Below the pieces are notes generated by a model. The model had not been told where the DNA came from and did no database searches. It saw nothing but the letters and a program-made list of their open reading frames with translations. Both the position numbers and the translations under genes were made by a program. 64,000 bases of DNA, taken from the NCBI RefSeq assembly GCF_041260155.1, contig NC_091929.1:45874744-45938743 (forward strand), in the 5' to 3' direction. Origin of the DNA: Ptychodera flava (Eukaryota > Hemichordata > Enteropneusta > Ptychoderidae). Of this stretch, positions 1 to 10,782 are shown piece by piece; position 1 is the stretch's first letter, and every line of letters starts with the position of its first letter.

Positions 1-480
1 AACGAAGTAATGGCAGGAACCAATTAGTAAATAATGGTCACTGTAAACAAAAAATAGTTATCTCTTATAGAGTGTATAGTACATTAAGGATCCGAAAAGT
101 TTCGAATTCTAGCACAAGTTCCTAAAACCTACTTTTAATTGGCAAACAGACCTGTCGTCATACACATAAAAAGTTCAGTGCTTTCTTTTCAAATATCCAT
201 GCTCCTATTTTTTACAAACAGTCTGGCCAGCGCCTAAATATTTCAAACACTGACAATAATCGGCGGCAAACGTTTAGTTCTCAATAGTAGCAGCATGAAT
301 GGGGAAGCAAATGAGCATTCGTAGACAAAGGTAATATACAATGCCTGGCAGCGAATAGCGTGGTGCACCATCATAGAGACAAAAGGACAGAAAATTAGGC
401 GGGCAAAAAGGACAGTAAACATATTAGGGTATGTATACTTACAGAAGATGAAACAGCCTGGCTTTTCCGAAGTATAACTC
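1..480. repeat. Dispersed repeat, first copy
   Basis: This stretch matches 28180-28640 in the same orientation with scattered differences, for example around the phrase atgagcattcgtagacaaag. Both copies give a short minus-strand open frame ending in similar hydrophobic residues, but the frames differ in length and have no recognisable domain, so I treat this as a non-coding repeat. Whether it is a transposon fragment or part of a larger duplication is unknown. Confidence 0.7.
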
Positions 481-1280
481 AAGCTTTCTCAATATATATT
501 TAAATGTTCCTTCAGTTTGAAATAGAAAATTTCCGTTTTGCAAGTTTCGTAGTTTTATCAAAAATTATTGAAACCACTGAGTGGGCAAAAACTTTCATTC
601 CCTCTTTCTATGAGCGTGAGAATTGAACACATTGTGAACTGACATTGTTTTGTTACTATTGATGCCACAACTCACCTAATTTTTAAAGATTTTCTGATTC
701 ATAAATCAAGAAGGGACTGTTTTACTCTCTCCATCCCTTACAGAAGTAGCTTATACCATGTTAAGTAGTTGAGAGACATTCTGTTTTATAAGTATTTTAC
801 GGAGTACGCAGTGTGAATTGACAGTTGAGAGACTTGTGATTCAAGCTGTATTATGGGTTCGTATTGATCAGTGTGACACAGTCCGTAACCGATGATATCT
901 TACTTTACAGAAACGGCGCACCAAAATATCAACGTTGAAGATTTTATCGCGAAATATATAAATGGCGACTTCTCAGGTCTTGTAAATTTGCTCATCAACC
1001 TAGTTGGGGGTATCTCCTACATTCTGGAATGGCATGGGTTAGAATAATGAGCAAGTCAAACATTAAGGTAGCTTTTCACATTTATCGGGTATTTTGTGTT
1101 GAACACACGAAAACTAGTTTTTTTCCTGAAAAGTATTCATGTAATATTAATATTCAAGTATGAGTAATACTTTTGCCTAAAAGTTTCTGTTTCTGGCTGA
1201 AATTTTGTAATGATAATTTACATGAAGAACAGATATATTTTTTGCGTTCTGATACTACCGTTAAGTCTTGATTGACAACT
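480..1280. other. No gene recognised
   Basis: AT-rich sequence with no long open frame, RNA gene or terminal repeat that I could support. Confidence 0.6.
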
Positions 1281-1450
1281 TGAAGGGATTACCCTAGGCG
1301 GCAGTATCACAGTACTGTCGCATGCATGTACTCGGACAGCGTTGGCACCTACCGTTCACTGCGTACGTCATATGGCGCGTAATCAAGATCAAAATTCAAA
1401 CTCCAATTTTGGATTCATATATCGCATTTTTGAATTCGCATATCGCACTT
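1185..1450. repeat. Dispersed repeat shared with 63.5 kb and 12.4 kb
   Basis: Positions 1185-1370 resemble 63465-63650 in direct orientation (shared phrases ctggctgaaattt, tgattgacaa and gtcgcatgcac/t). Positions 1371-1450 resemble 12345-12425 in inverted orientation (sequence around cgcgtaatc and atatcgcat). The two halves therefore have different partners, which suggests a composite or nested old repeat. No coding content is recognised. Confidence 0.6.
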
Positions 1451-3940
1451 TCAACTTTTATGTGGCTAACTCCTATTTTTAGTATCATTTTCAACTTTCG
1501 TACCCACAATTTTCGGACTCCCACCACCGACGTTTTTTTTAACGGTCTCCAGTTTTTGTGTTGGCATCTCTAAGTTGCTTTACTGTAGTTAGCCACGTTT
1601 TTCCTTCTTGGCCATTCTACGTCAGAACCCGTCATCGATATATCCAATGACGTTATCGTATTCTCGAGTTATTCCTATGATGCTCTAGAGGGTCCACGAA
1701 AATGTGAACCGTCGCAGTGCCGTTTTTTTCCCTGCTGATCCTATACCCGTGCATGCTTTGCCGGGATTAGATTGGCAGCTGCCAATCCGGTTCTCTAACT
1801 GTTCGCAGATTTCGACTGTCGTCACAAAATCAAATATAAACAAATATACAAATATAAATGCAGTGGTATATAATGTCGAATTGCTTCCTTGTATTAAAGT
1901 ATATTATACTTTTAAGAAGTGACATTTCTACCCAATTAAAGTATTTTCGGTCCTATTCAAAAACATTTATGTACAGAAAAATACTCAATAGAGCCGTCTT
2001 TTCAAACCGTGCCCAAAACAGTGTTCAGTCAACTTTTATGTTATGTGAACAAGGCCTGTTCTGAAGAAAACATCGAAACTTAGTATATAATATACATTCC
2101 ATGATTTATCCATGTGAAAAATATCATGCAGAAATTACATTACATCCGAAACAGGTTATTTTACTTAATCTCAGTAATCAAATTTAAGATGTTAATATCG
2201 GGCGGAACTTATTACCAATTTACATACAGAATTTACTTACTCCAGGAGATCATGATACATCTAGATTTCGAGTTGAACAAATTTAAGCTTAAATTTAAGC
2301 ACTGAAAATTTGTCTTTAGCGCCATTTTAAGATTCAAGTTTAGTGAGTACATTTCAGCACACCTTGGTATTATTCATTTTAGGTATGATTTTTGCAACAA
2401 ACGTTTAATTCAAAGAGGATTTAAAGAAAGGAAACGAGAAAATGATCACCGACAGGTTTGTCTTGGGCAAAAAAAGTAAAGTCTTTTAACAAGTATCAAT
2501 TTTCATACTAAAAAATTTTGCAACATTTTTTATCCATTGCATCCAGTAGATTTTTGCTTTACGCGGCCCATATACAAGTGGAAAACCTACAAAATTGGCA
2601 ACCAAGCTGGGGTCTTTTCGCTGTTATTTTATACAGAAGGATCACATGACAGGAAAATAAGAAAATAAGGCTTCCATTGTCAACGTTGCGATATTTCCGA
2701 TCGAAATTTGTTCCCTCTCAAAAAGTTGGTGTGCGATGTCTATTTATTTTTTTCATTAGTTAAGGGCAGATTAATGTTTCAGAAAACATTTTAATTGCTC
2801 AAAATAGATATTCCGTTATAAAAAAATAATTGGAGGGCTCATCGAAAAGTATTTCAGGTAATGTCATACACATGCATTCTAACTGGCCGTAAAATAAAAT
2901 AAAAGATAAGAGTATCTCAACTCTTCATAATTCTCAGCGTGGTCTATTTGGCAAATAAATATGACAACATAATCTCTCTGTGATGGATTTTACGAAAGAG
3001 TAGATCATAAATTACAGAAACTTCTGCGATATTCCGTCCATTGTACCATGAGAACACCAACCAGCTGTAAGTATTAAAGTTTAGCGTCTACAGGGACATG
3101 TAAAACTTTATTTGATATTTTCTTATTACATTGTAAGTAAGTCTTGACAACAGGAACACTAGTTCCTTAAGGTGAAGTACTACGAATTACGTCAAAATTA
3201 GGTTGTGGTGTCATTTTCTTGAAACTTTGCACAAATATTCTTGGAAGTTTTGCAAGTGCAAAAATGAAATAAAAAATGGGGGTCACCACGCTCGTTTCCA
3301 TGGAAACGGACGTTAAAATGGCGTCGTTAGAAATAAATAAAAATGATATAATTCACTTAAACTAAAGAAAGCAATTATAAAACGCTTAGCAAATGAGTTA
3401 ATTTTAATAAATACCAAGACTTAAGATCCATATCTATCAAATGTATAATTTCCATGATGTTTGTAAAGAAATTTTAACACAAGTATCGATTACAAAATGA
3501 CGATATCGAAATTAAATCACTTTCTTCCTGTCGCTTCGAATGGTGTCATTTTGACCAAACTTGGCGAATAAAATCCTGACATATACCATTTAGTTTACAC
3601 TTTTAATAAAAGAATGTCACCACGCTACTTTTTACAATATCTCCAGGTGAATGGGTAATATGCGCCATGTAAATGGGAGAGAAATGTTAATTTTTCGCTC
3701 ATATTGAATAAAAACCAGCTTCCTAGGGGGTCAAAATATGACAAGGTTATAGGTCACATGTATTTCTAAGAGACTGGGTCAAAAAATTAGGTAAAAGCGC
3801 AATTTCAACAATGACAGGTGATGTTAAATACATGCGCTTCAAAATAACCCATTTGCGGCAGGCTGGAGTTAAATCTGCGCAGAAACGTTCTAAACCGCGT
3901 GCGCGTCCGAATTCGTCGCCCTTTACCTTAAGAAGCCTTC
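1450..3940. other. No gene recognised
   Basis: AT-rich intergenic sequence. Only short unrelated open frames occur, none with a domain, codon bias or splice context that would support a gene. Confidence 0.6.
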
Positions 3941-3946
3941 CATAGG

Positions 3947-4043
3947 AGTGTCGGAAAATAGGGTTGTTGGAATATAGGGGTGTTGGAATGTATGGTTGTA
4001 AGAACATAGAGTTGTAGGAATACAGGGGTGTCGGAACGTAGGG
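3947..4043. repeat. 17-bp minisatellite
   Basis: About five to six imperfect tandem copies of a 17-bp unit resembling GGAATATAGGGGTGTTG. The copies differ by point changes, which indicates an old array. Confidence 0.75.
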
Positions 4044-4116
4044 CGGTCACCAGTTTGGTTCATTGAACGTACTTGTGTAGGTCATTTGTTGACAGTTAGA
4101 TTGTTATTTGTAGTTA

Positions 4117-4144
4117 TTTGCCGAAATGTCAACATTTCGGCAAA
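4117..4144. repeat. Perfect 28-bp palindrome
   Basis: Arms TTTGCCGAAATGT and ACATTTCGGCAAA are exact reverse complements separated by CA. It lies about 240 bp outside the left end of the 6.4-kb transposon and is not part of its terminal repeat. Confidence 0.8.
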
Positions 4145-4380
4145 GTCGCACATTCCGATTAGTTTTGCCAGAAATGTATTTTTTACATCAAATATGAAAG
4201 ATCTATATACAGCATATAGGACATCCAAGCTATTTTGAAAAGCGAATCTTATGCCACACGAGAGAATGAAAAACAGCTGCCAGACAGAAAGTTGTTTCAG
4301 GTTCAGGACCAAGTTGGATCCTTTGCACATGCGCGGGCATAAGATCGGCAAGGGATGAACACTGCACCGAAAACACTTGC

Positions 4381-4403
4381 ACTAGCAGTCGCACAGATCG
4401 CCA
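4381..4403 (+). repeat. Left target duplication and TIR of the 6.4-kb transposon
   Basis: ACTAG (4381-4385) followed directly by CAGTCGCACAGATCGCCA (4386-4403), which is matched without mismatch at the right end. Confidence 0.92.
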
Positions 4404-4681
4404 TATATGGAAAGCGATAGTAAAATACGCCCTCGGGCGGCAAGTACGTGCAAGTAAAAACTACTAACCAATCACATCACTGCTTTTGACCAGCAGATAT
4501 TAGTCCTATCGAAAATACACATACCCCAGATTTAAGTTCTGTTAATCAAAATCTGATTGGTTGAAACGTCCAGGCTTTTGTACACAGACTTATGGATAGG
4601 CGTTCTACCGATCTGCCGATCCGTTTGGAGATCCACCGTGCCGTTTTCTGGTGACAGCCGATCGTTCTCGCCGGTCTTGCC

Positions 4682-7600
4682 ATGGCCCCAGCCCCCTCCG
4701 TCCAGGATGATGATGATGGTGACACATCTGCAATCCCTCCAGATATGCTGAAAGGACATCTTGTTGTAGTAGTTTTGGTTATGTTGGTAGCTGCAGCTGG
4801 AGTTGGACAGTGTACGCGAGGTCTGAACAAGGGAAAGCATGGCCGATTTGTAAAATAATGTGCAAACCCGCTCCATTCACAGTGGTCCGGGACGGACGCT
4901 GCTCAGGAAACCAAGGCGTTTGCACGCTATGTGCCAAAGTCAATTATGGACGGTTTTAAGGGGCTGGATGCCCATGGCACCAACATTTGCCGCAATTGTG
5001 TGAATAAAGCTCCTCGTAAACGGGAGTTCACGCAAAACACTGTGACTTGTACCGTCGTTGACCCCGATACACAATCGAAGGTAAGCCTCAAATGCGGAAG
5101 TAAACGTGAACGTGGCTATTAAGTAAACCGAATATTGTTCCCACGGATTGTGTTCGCAGTATACCTATAAAAGCTTTACCGCTTAAACGTGAAAATACAT
5201 GACCGTGATCAAAATTTAATGAACATTATTGTGTTTTCTCTTCGTTTCGAAACATGAACTCTCATACAGATATTGGTTTTCTACATCAAACATTATGATT
5301 AACGTTTACCAAAACAGAGCAACAGAGCAGCCATGGTTTGTTATTGGACATTGTTTTTTTTCTGCAGTTTCTACATTTATTGACGAAATGTTTTGATTTC
5401 TATAAATATGCTAAATATTACCGCAGCATATGTAAGTAGACTGCCTTACCCAGTTACAAATTTAATTTTATGGAATAAATTTTCCGTTTTCTTGCATGCC
5501 ACTGATGCAGAGAGGACAAACAACAGCCACTAAGAGGAAAGGAGTAAGCCAAATAAAACTTGCAACAGTCCAACTACCAGTCCACCTCCTCCAAAAGTCC
5601 ACACAGGTGCATCTCGAAAACAGCTCAATTTTGCTGACGCTTCCCAAAACCGTTATTCAGGTGATGTTTTTCAAGCAAAACATTGTCAGGAGTGTTCTGA
5701 GACTGAACACCAAGTAAGAGACCTCAAGGACCAACTTCAATACCTGCTGAAAGACATTGATGACCTCCATGAAGAGAATGATGAGCTCAGGGATGAAGTA
5801 GCTAACTTACGCTCTGAAAATACCAAGTTCCATCTTGAAAAACAAACACTTTATAGTACTCAGGAACAACGTATTGCTGCAGTTAAAACAATTGCTGACA
5901 TAGAAAATGGGAACATATTAGAGGAAACTGTAAAGTCTGTTAATAGCAAAGACAGGCGAAATGTTGACAACTTATGTGCTTTAATTGTTAGTGATGAAAT
6001 GCAAAAAAGAAACAAAGTTTTAGAGCATTTGTTGAGTCATTGACAGCCAAAGCAACAGAAAGAGGTTTGGGAATGAGCACATCTACTGACAGACTTAAAA
6101 GAAAAACTGAAGTTCTCCGTCTCCAGGCTATAGACAATTTGTATGCTGCTCGAAACTTGAATTATGTTTCTAATTTACCTTTGCTGTGCAAGCTGTCAAT
6201 CACTCAATAACAAAAAGTGACTTGTCAACAAATATTATTGGGCACTGCTCAGCAGGGGCAGGCTGTGATACTTTAGGAAATTGGCTGAAAACAATGAAAA
6301 GTTCTTGTCCACCTGCACCTGATGGATTAATTGAGTACGCATTTGACAATGAACAAAGACTAATGAAAACATGGTTATCACGCATGGGTAATAAACAAAC
6401 TCTTGATATCCTGACAAATATAATTGTATGTCAGCTTGACCCTAATTCAACACTTCAGGAAAATGCAAACCTTAAGCCGTCAAACTGGAAAATCCCTTCA
6501 ACAGAAATGATACATCAAATGAAAGAGTTAAGTGAAGAAATGCAAAGTATTTTACACAGGGAAATGAAATCATCATTTCAGTCTCGGTTAACGATTGCCT
6601 TGGCTGATAAAAATGATGGTAAAGACAATGTTGCCATAAACGTAACAAGGCAACTTGAGAATGAAGAGTTCAAAATTTGTCCTAGGTGCAACAGAAAATA
6701 TAATAAAAAGACAAAGAAGTGTATTCCCTGTGACATTTGGATAGCCAAAGAAATAAAAGCTATGGCAAGAAATGATGATCATATAAGCACAAGAATTATC
6801 AAAGAGAGCAGAAAGAAATCACATCCCACCCAGCTGAAATTCCATACATACTCTGGGTATGATAAAACAAGTTGTGGGGGTTAAACAAGAGGTAAATGAT
6901 AAATGTGAAGTGAGAAAAGCTGCAATCCAGCTATTTGAACCTGTGTTTGTCAATCCTACTAGCATTGATGCTGTTAAGGCAATTTTACAAGCCATAGGAA
7001 AACATGCTGGGGTCAAACAATATACTGCTAATGGTAAAGGTGAGTGGGTTCTTGTGAGATGTGATGGGTTGCCATGGGGTTTGGTGAAGAAAGTCATTTA
7101 TAATGGAAAGGGTGAATTTGATTGGGTTGTATTAAGAACTGGCCCTGGCCATGAGGAGATGAACATTCTGAAATCATTTGAAGAAATGTACTGGCCTATC
7201 TTGTACAAGGATTTTGGTGAAACGCAAGGCTTCAAGACGGAGAAAGCACTCCTTTTTTTCAAAAACTGCAGTGACCATCATATAGCATTTGACAATTTTC
7301 TCAAGTTTCACGACGGTGTATGGGATGAGTTACTGTACTCATTTGTAAGAGATAGCACTGTAAGTGAATACACATATGCCAACTTCATGCTGTGGGTAAC
7401 TCATCAAAAACAAAATGATGAAACTTATTGTTTTATCACAGAGGTCATGCTCAATCATATGATGGCCATTTTAATGTTTCGCAAAGGCATCAGAAACAAT
7501 GACTCTGTTTTGATGAGGGTTGGTCGCCAAATTGCTTCTTCAATTTTCAATGGACGTAGACATCCTAAATATGCTGTTCTTGAAGCATGGGATGAATTCG

Positions 7601-8334
7601 ATAGGTTATGTTACCCACCAGAATTGGCATCGGTCTTACCATTGTATGAATCTGTATCCAGGTCAGGGAGGGCAGACCAGCACCAAGGGCTAGACTTTGC
7701 CTTGGAAGAGTATAACAAAAATGTGAAGAAATGGATTGTTGGACATTCAGCAAATTCAGAGCTTTGGGAACGTGTAATTACTAATTATGAAAGCTTAAAC
7801 AAGCTAAGAATGGTAATTTTTGAAACGCTTTCCCTCAATAATTATGAGTCTCGGCCTAGATATCGTCCCAGTTATGAATATGATTTGCAGGAATTTAGAG
7901 TATTGCTGCGAAGAAGCAAATATCTGATGCCAACTCCTAATAGGAAACTTGTTTCAATTGCTGGCAACAATCTATCAGTTGAATTGCTTCACTTCGAAAG
8001 CACTGCAAAGTCTAGGCGGTTCAAGATAATCACTGATTACCTCGTCCAAAAAAAATACCCTGAACGCATGCCTCATGTTAAACCAATTTGTATAAGAGAG
8101 GAGGAGGAAATAAATAACCCAAAGGATGAAAATAAGACAAATGATCAGTTGAAACAAGAAATAAATATCCTTCTCGCTGTATTGCCAAATGAAGTACAGG
8201 TTGATCTTCAGAAACAACTCTTCCAAGCAAAGAGAAAGGACTTACTACTGTCACTTTTGAACAGATGCAGGGAGCATGTAAAAAGCTACCAAACCGAGTT
8301 AGCAAATTTCGAATTGAACAGTTGCTCCATGTAA
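4682..8334 (+). pseudogene. Candidate transposase gene of the 6.4-kb element (two or more exons, frame broken)
   Basis: The coding stretch before the intron runs to 5080 and carries ICRNC. The intron is 5081-5510 (AAG|GTAAGC donor, acceptor after a pyrimidine tract and gatgcag). The second exon runs to 8334. In order it shows a Pro-rich linker, a coiled coil rich in Glu/Leu (about 5720-6040), a C-x2-C-x10-C-x2-C zinc motif (CPRC...CIPC, about 6678-6731) and a long conserved core (6859-8334). The intact protein would be about 1,000 residues. The frame changes about four times in the second exon and one in-frame stop lies near 4856, so this copy is dead or badly sequenced. I recall similar CDGLP/GPGH proteins as repeated, uncharacterised families in cnidarians and other marine invertebrates. 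A transposase role is inferred from position inside the TIRs. The true start is uncertain; ATG 4682 is only one option. Confidence 0.7.
6859..8334 (+). CDS. Conserved C-terminal core (491 codons) of the candidate transposase
   Basis: This is the longest open frame in the window. Conspicuous motifs by residue of this frame are CDGLPW (68-73), GPGHEEMN (95-102), CSDHH (137-141), RRHPKY and CYPPEL in the middle, and an acidic then helical tail rich in Lys/Glu/Leu. Conserved Asp, His and Glu residues in short motifs would suit an RNase-H-fold nuclease of DDE/D type, but I cannot show the fold by eye. A remote relation to the DUF6589/KDZ-like group was considered and is unproven. The preceding frame overlaps it at 6859-6884 in another register, so the first residues are probably not a natural start. 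It ends about 0.8 kb before the convergent HIRAN gene. Confidence 0.75.
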   Translation: MIKQVVGVKQEVNDKCEVRKAAIQLFEPVFVNPTSIDAVKAILQAIGKHAGVKQYTANGKGEWVLVRCDGLPWGLVKKVIYNGKGEFDWVVLRTGPGHEEMNILKSFEEMYWPILYKDFGETQGFKTEKALLFFKNCSDHHIAFDNFLKFHDGVWDELLYSFVRDSTVSEYTYANFMLWVTHQKQNDETYCFITEVMLNHMMAILMFRKGIRNNDSVLMRVGRQIASSIFNGRRHPKYAVLEAWDEFDRLCYPPELASVLPLYESVSRSGRADQHQGLDFALEEYNKNVKKWIVGHSANSELWERVITNYESLNKLRMVIFETLSLNNYESRPRYRPSYEYDLQEFRVLLRRSKYLMPTPNRKLVSIAGNNLSVELLHFESTAKSRRFKIITDYLVQKKYPERMPHVKPICIREEEEINNPKDENKTNDQLKQEINILLAVLPNEVQVDLQKQLFQAKRKDLLLSLLNRCREHVKSYQTELANFELNSCSM

Positions 8335-9144
8335 TGTTCATGTTGATGTAGCATGTCTTTTGTAGAAAGGTTGGTGTTAAAAGACACTACAACATACCCC
8401 AAAAAGTTCCAGGATGTTCAGTCATACACGGGCTGTGAAATAGGACAATTTTTCTCAGCAGTAATTTTTTCCAAGATTCAGTAAAACACTTAGTACTCAA
8501 GTTCCGTTTTATTTCCTGGACATTTATTTTGCCTTATCTGAAGTGCCATATCTTTCACTTTTTAGGTTTTGCTTGTCAATAAGAGTACAAAACTGATGTT
8601 GACTTTATTATATTTATTCATATCAATTTAAGAAACATTTAACAAAAACCAATTTACATTCCAGTTAAAGTTTTCTGTCAGGGATTTGCAAATACAACAT
8701 GTTGTCATTCTGATCCTTGTGTGCAAAGGACAGGAGTAGTATAGTATAGTATAGTGTAGTATAGTATAGTATAGTATAGTATTATAGTATAGTATAGTTT
8801 TTACAAGTATTTTGATGTAGTTTCTTTTTCTCTAGTTTAATCATATATAAGGTATTTTACGAGAAGTGATTTGAAAATTAGAAGCACCAATCAAAAACGT
8901 TTTAACAATGATTGTTCCAGTTTCAAAAAGATAATTTGTGCAATCAGTGATTATATAAAAGCAAGTGAACAGGGGTAAACACAAATATTTTATACTTATA
9001 TAAAATATTTTATATAATATATATATAAAAATATATATGTATTTATATAGTCAAACTGAAAAAAAATGTTCTATTCTAGTATAAATTTCTTTAGTGTTCT
9101 GAAATAAAAAGTTTTTTGATAGCATGACTGTCAGCTATGTCTTT
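8335..9144. other. Non-coding spacer between the convergent transposon genes
   Basis: AT-rich 3' region of both genes. It contains a TATAG microsatellite (8735-8799), a run of TA-rich sequence near 9000-9050, and a plus-strand AATAAA at 9103-9108 that could end the candidate transposase transcript. Confidence 0.6.
8735..8799. repeat. (TATAG)n microsatellite
   Basis: About twelve copies of a 5-bp unit with two interruptions. Confidence 0.9.
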
Positions 9145-10103
9145 TTATTCCTTCTCAATATAGTCATCACCCTCCATCTTATCAATGGTATCTTGCAGCA
9201 TGTTCAATACTGAGCACCGTCTTGCCACAGGTATATCAACATCATATCTACAGGTACAGACAGCTCCGCCTCCTCGTCTGTCAAAGTTGTGACCACGTTG
9301 ATACTTCTGTTGGGCTGGTGGTACTTGACTTCGCTGTACAGTCCCAAAGTAGCGGCTGGGAAAACAAACAGCACAATAAAAGAAATGAACAAATATTCAG
9401 ATTTCTTAGATCAACTCTAAAACAGAATCACAACTCTAGTGTTTTGAATGAGCAAGGCAGTGCTGATTGCCAATCTTTGAATTGGATCTGACAACTGTAT
9501 GATAGATATGCCCAGGTACATACCATGTAATAGAGGCCTCGCCACCTGCAAGTATTCTCCTGAATGCAGCACAAAGATTGGCTGGTACACGGCCTACTTG
9601 CTTGCCAGCTATATCGTGTATGACTTGGGGTTTGGGGTACCTCTTATCAGCCTCTCGGGTGACAGCATCGTGAAGGTAACTTGGAATTGAATCTAGTGTT
9701 GGCATGGTGACTGACATGGCCTTTGGATCTTTTTTGTTGTGGTCCTCCTTCTTCACAACCAGTGGCACATCCACATGGGGACGAATGTGGAAAAAGTGAT
9801 ACCTGAACAAAGTACATTAAGTGAGTGTCAACAAATTAGGAAAATACTAGCAATTGTGTTACAAAAATTACACGAATTTCACAAAGCTATCTTTGTGACA
9901 TTTTTGACGAAAAAGAGTAAACTGTATGGTTTGACGATGGAGGAAAGCAAAGGGTTGTAAATTGTAAACTCGACACCAATAAACTGGGGCGCTTATTGAC
10001 AATTCAAAAGACAAGTGTATGATGACATGCTCAAAATAACTTACCCACTTATTGTGCTACGGACTTTGATTGTTACACGTTCATTGACATCCATCATTGA
10101 CAT
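9145..10103 (-). CDS. HIRAN-domain protein of the 6.4-kb transposon, spliced, 182 aa
   Basis: Coding exons on the minus strand are 10103-10045, 9802-9524 and 9355-9145. Together they give 549 nt with no stop before the TAA at 9145-9147, and every junction has GT/AG (donors GTAAGT and GTATGT; acceptors TTGTTCAG and TTTTCCCAG). A non-coding first exon probably ends at 10577 (CTCG|GTAAGT) and joins at 10107. The protein shows the HIRAN pattern: GYHFFHI (20-26), a basic/acidic strand with KEDHNKKDPKAMSV (38-51), and GKQVGRVPANL (86-96) followed by FRRILAGG. A 25-30 residue insert separates the halves, and the tail has Cys 113, 146, 148 and 160. HIRAN domains of HLTF/Rad5 bind 3' DNA ends, so a role in handling transposon ends is plausible but inferred. 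AATAAA overlaps the stop codon region. Its frame is intact although its partner gene is broken. Confidence 0.78.
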
Positions 10104-10759
10104 AAATCTGACAAAAAATACACGATACATTTGTGAGTATTGGCAATGTCTCAGTCTGACAAAAATACTCATGTTTGATATGTTTTGACGGCGTGACTCT
10201 CGGATCTAGTACTGTAGGGCTTGCAGACACCTCACAGCTATCACTCCGCAAATTGTCTCAAGTTTGAGCATGTTGAGGGTCACGATTAATAATAATGACC
10301 GACAAAAGTGTTTCTGGAGAACTCTGAGAGGATCAAGCATATTCTGGAAATGTGGAGATATCGATGAAGACGGTCTTCAAAATAAGTAAACCCTTACTAG
10401 TACGACGTTTGCTGTCAAGGCTAGCGTATCAGTACTGTACTGCTCAACTCGCGATACTGCGATAGCGATGTGAGCAAGACACTCTCCGCATCAATAGCCG
10501 AATACATCGAATAACACTACTTATCTTAGCTTAATGCGCACAATAAACATCTAGAATCCTTGGGAAAAACACTTACCGAGTATACACACTGAACGTTGAA
10601 ATTGTACAGGTACTACGGCAACTTCTGATGCTGTGATCATACGTGTCAAAACCATGTGTTATCGATGACGGTTCACTGCGCACATTGTTTGCGCACAGTT
10701 CTGATTGGTCAATAGACGACCCTTGACATATAAATTAATATTCATTGTATTTCCTTTTT

Positions 10760-10782
10760 TGGCGATCTGTGCGACTGACTAG
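10760..10782 (-). repeat. Right TIR and target duplication of the 6.4-kb transposon
   Basis: TGGCGATCTGTGCGACTG (10760-10777) is the exact reverse complement of the left end and is followed by ACTAG (10778-10782). Confidence 0.92.

Larger units (their letters stand above)
4386..10777. mobile_element. 6.4-kb two-gene TIR DNA transposon, unassigned superfamily
   Basis: The ends are exact 18-bp inverted repeats (CAGTCGCACAGATCGCCA at 4386-4403 and its reverse complement at 10760-10777). They are flanked by the 5-bp direct repeat ACTAG (4381-4385 and 10778-10782). Similarity continues weakly inward, with GGAAA and CCAATCA shared at both ends. Inside are two convergent spliced genes, a large + strand gene (about 4682-8334, broken) and a - strand HIRAN-domain gene (9145-10103, open). 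A 5-bp duplication excludes hAT and P (8), piggyBac and Kolobok (TTAA), mariner (TA) and MuDR (about 9). Transib and RAG-like elements also make 5-bp duplications, but their ends begin CAC and they encode RAG1-like proteins, not seen here. Identity of the transposase is inferred, not proven. Confidence 0.88.

Noticed and set aside
2057-2087. Another hammerhead-like motif (CTGAAGA...GAAAC)
   Set aside because: No pairing stem between the two core blocks.
7565-7753. Minus-strand open frames inside 6-8.3 kb
   Set aside because: Shadows of the conserved plus-strand coding frame, without splice or domain support.
9204-9392. 62-codon minus frame as a separate hydrophobic protein
   Set aside because: It overlaps an intron and the last HIRAN exon in the wrong register; the spliced frame is better supported.
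4386-10777. Transib/RAG-like transposon
   Set aside because: Duplication length fits (5 bp), but ends begin CAGTC rather than the CAC-type heptamer and no RAG1-like core was recognised.
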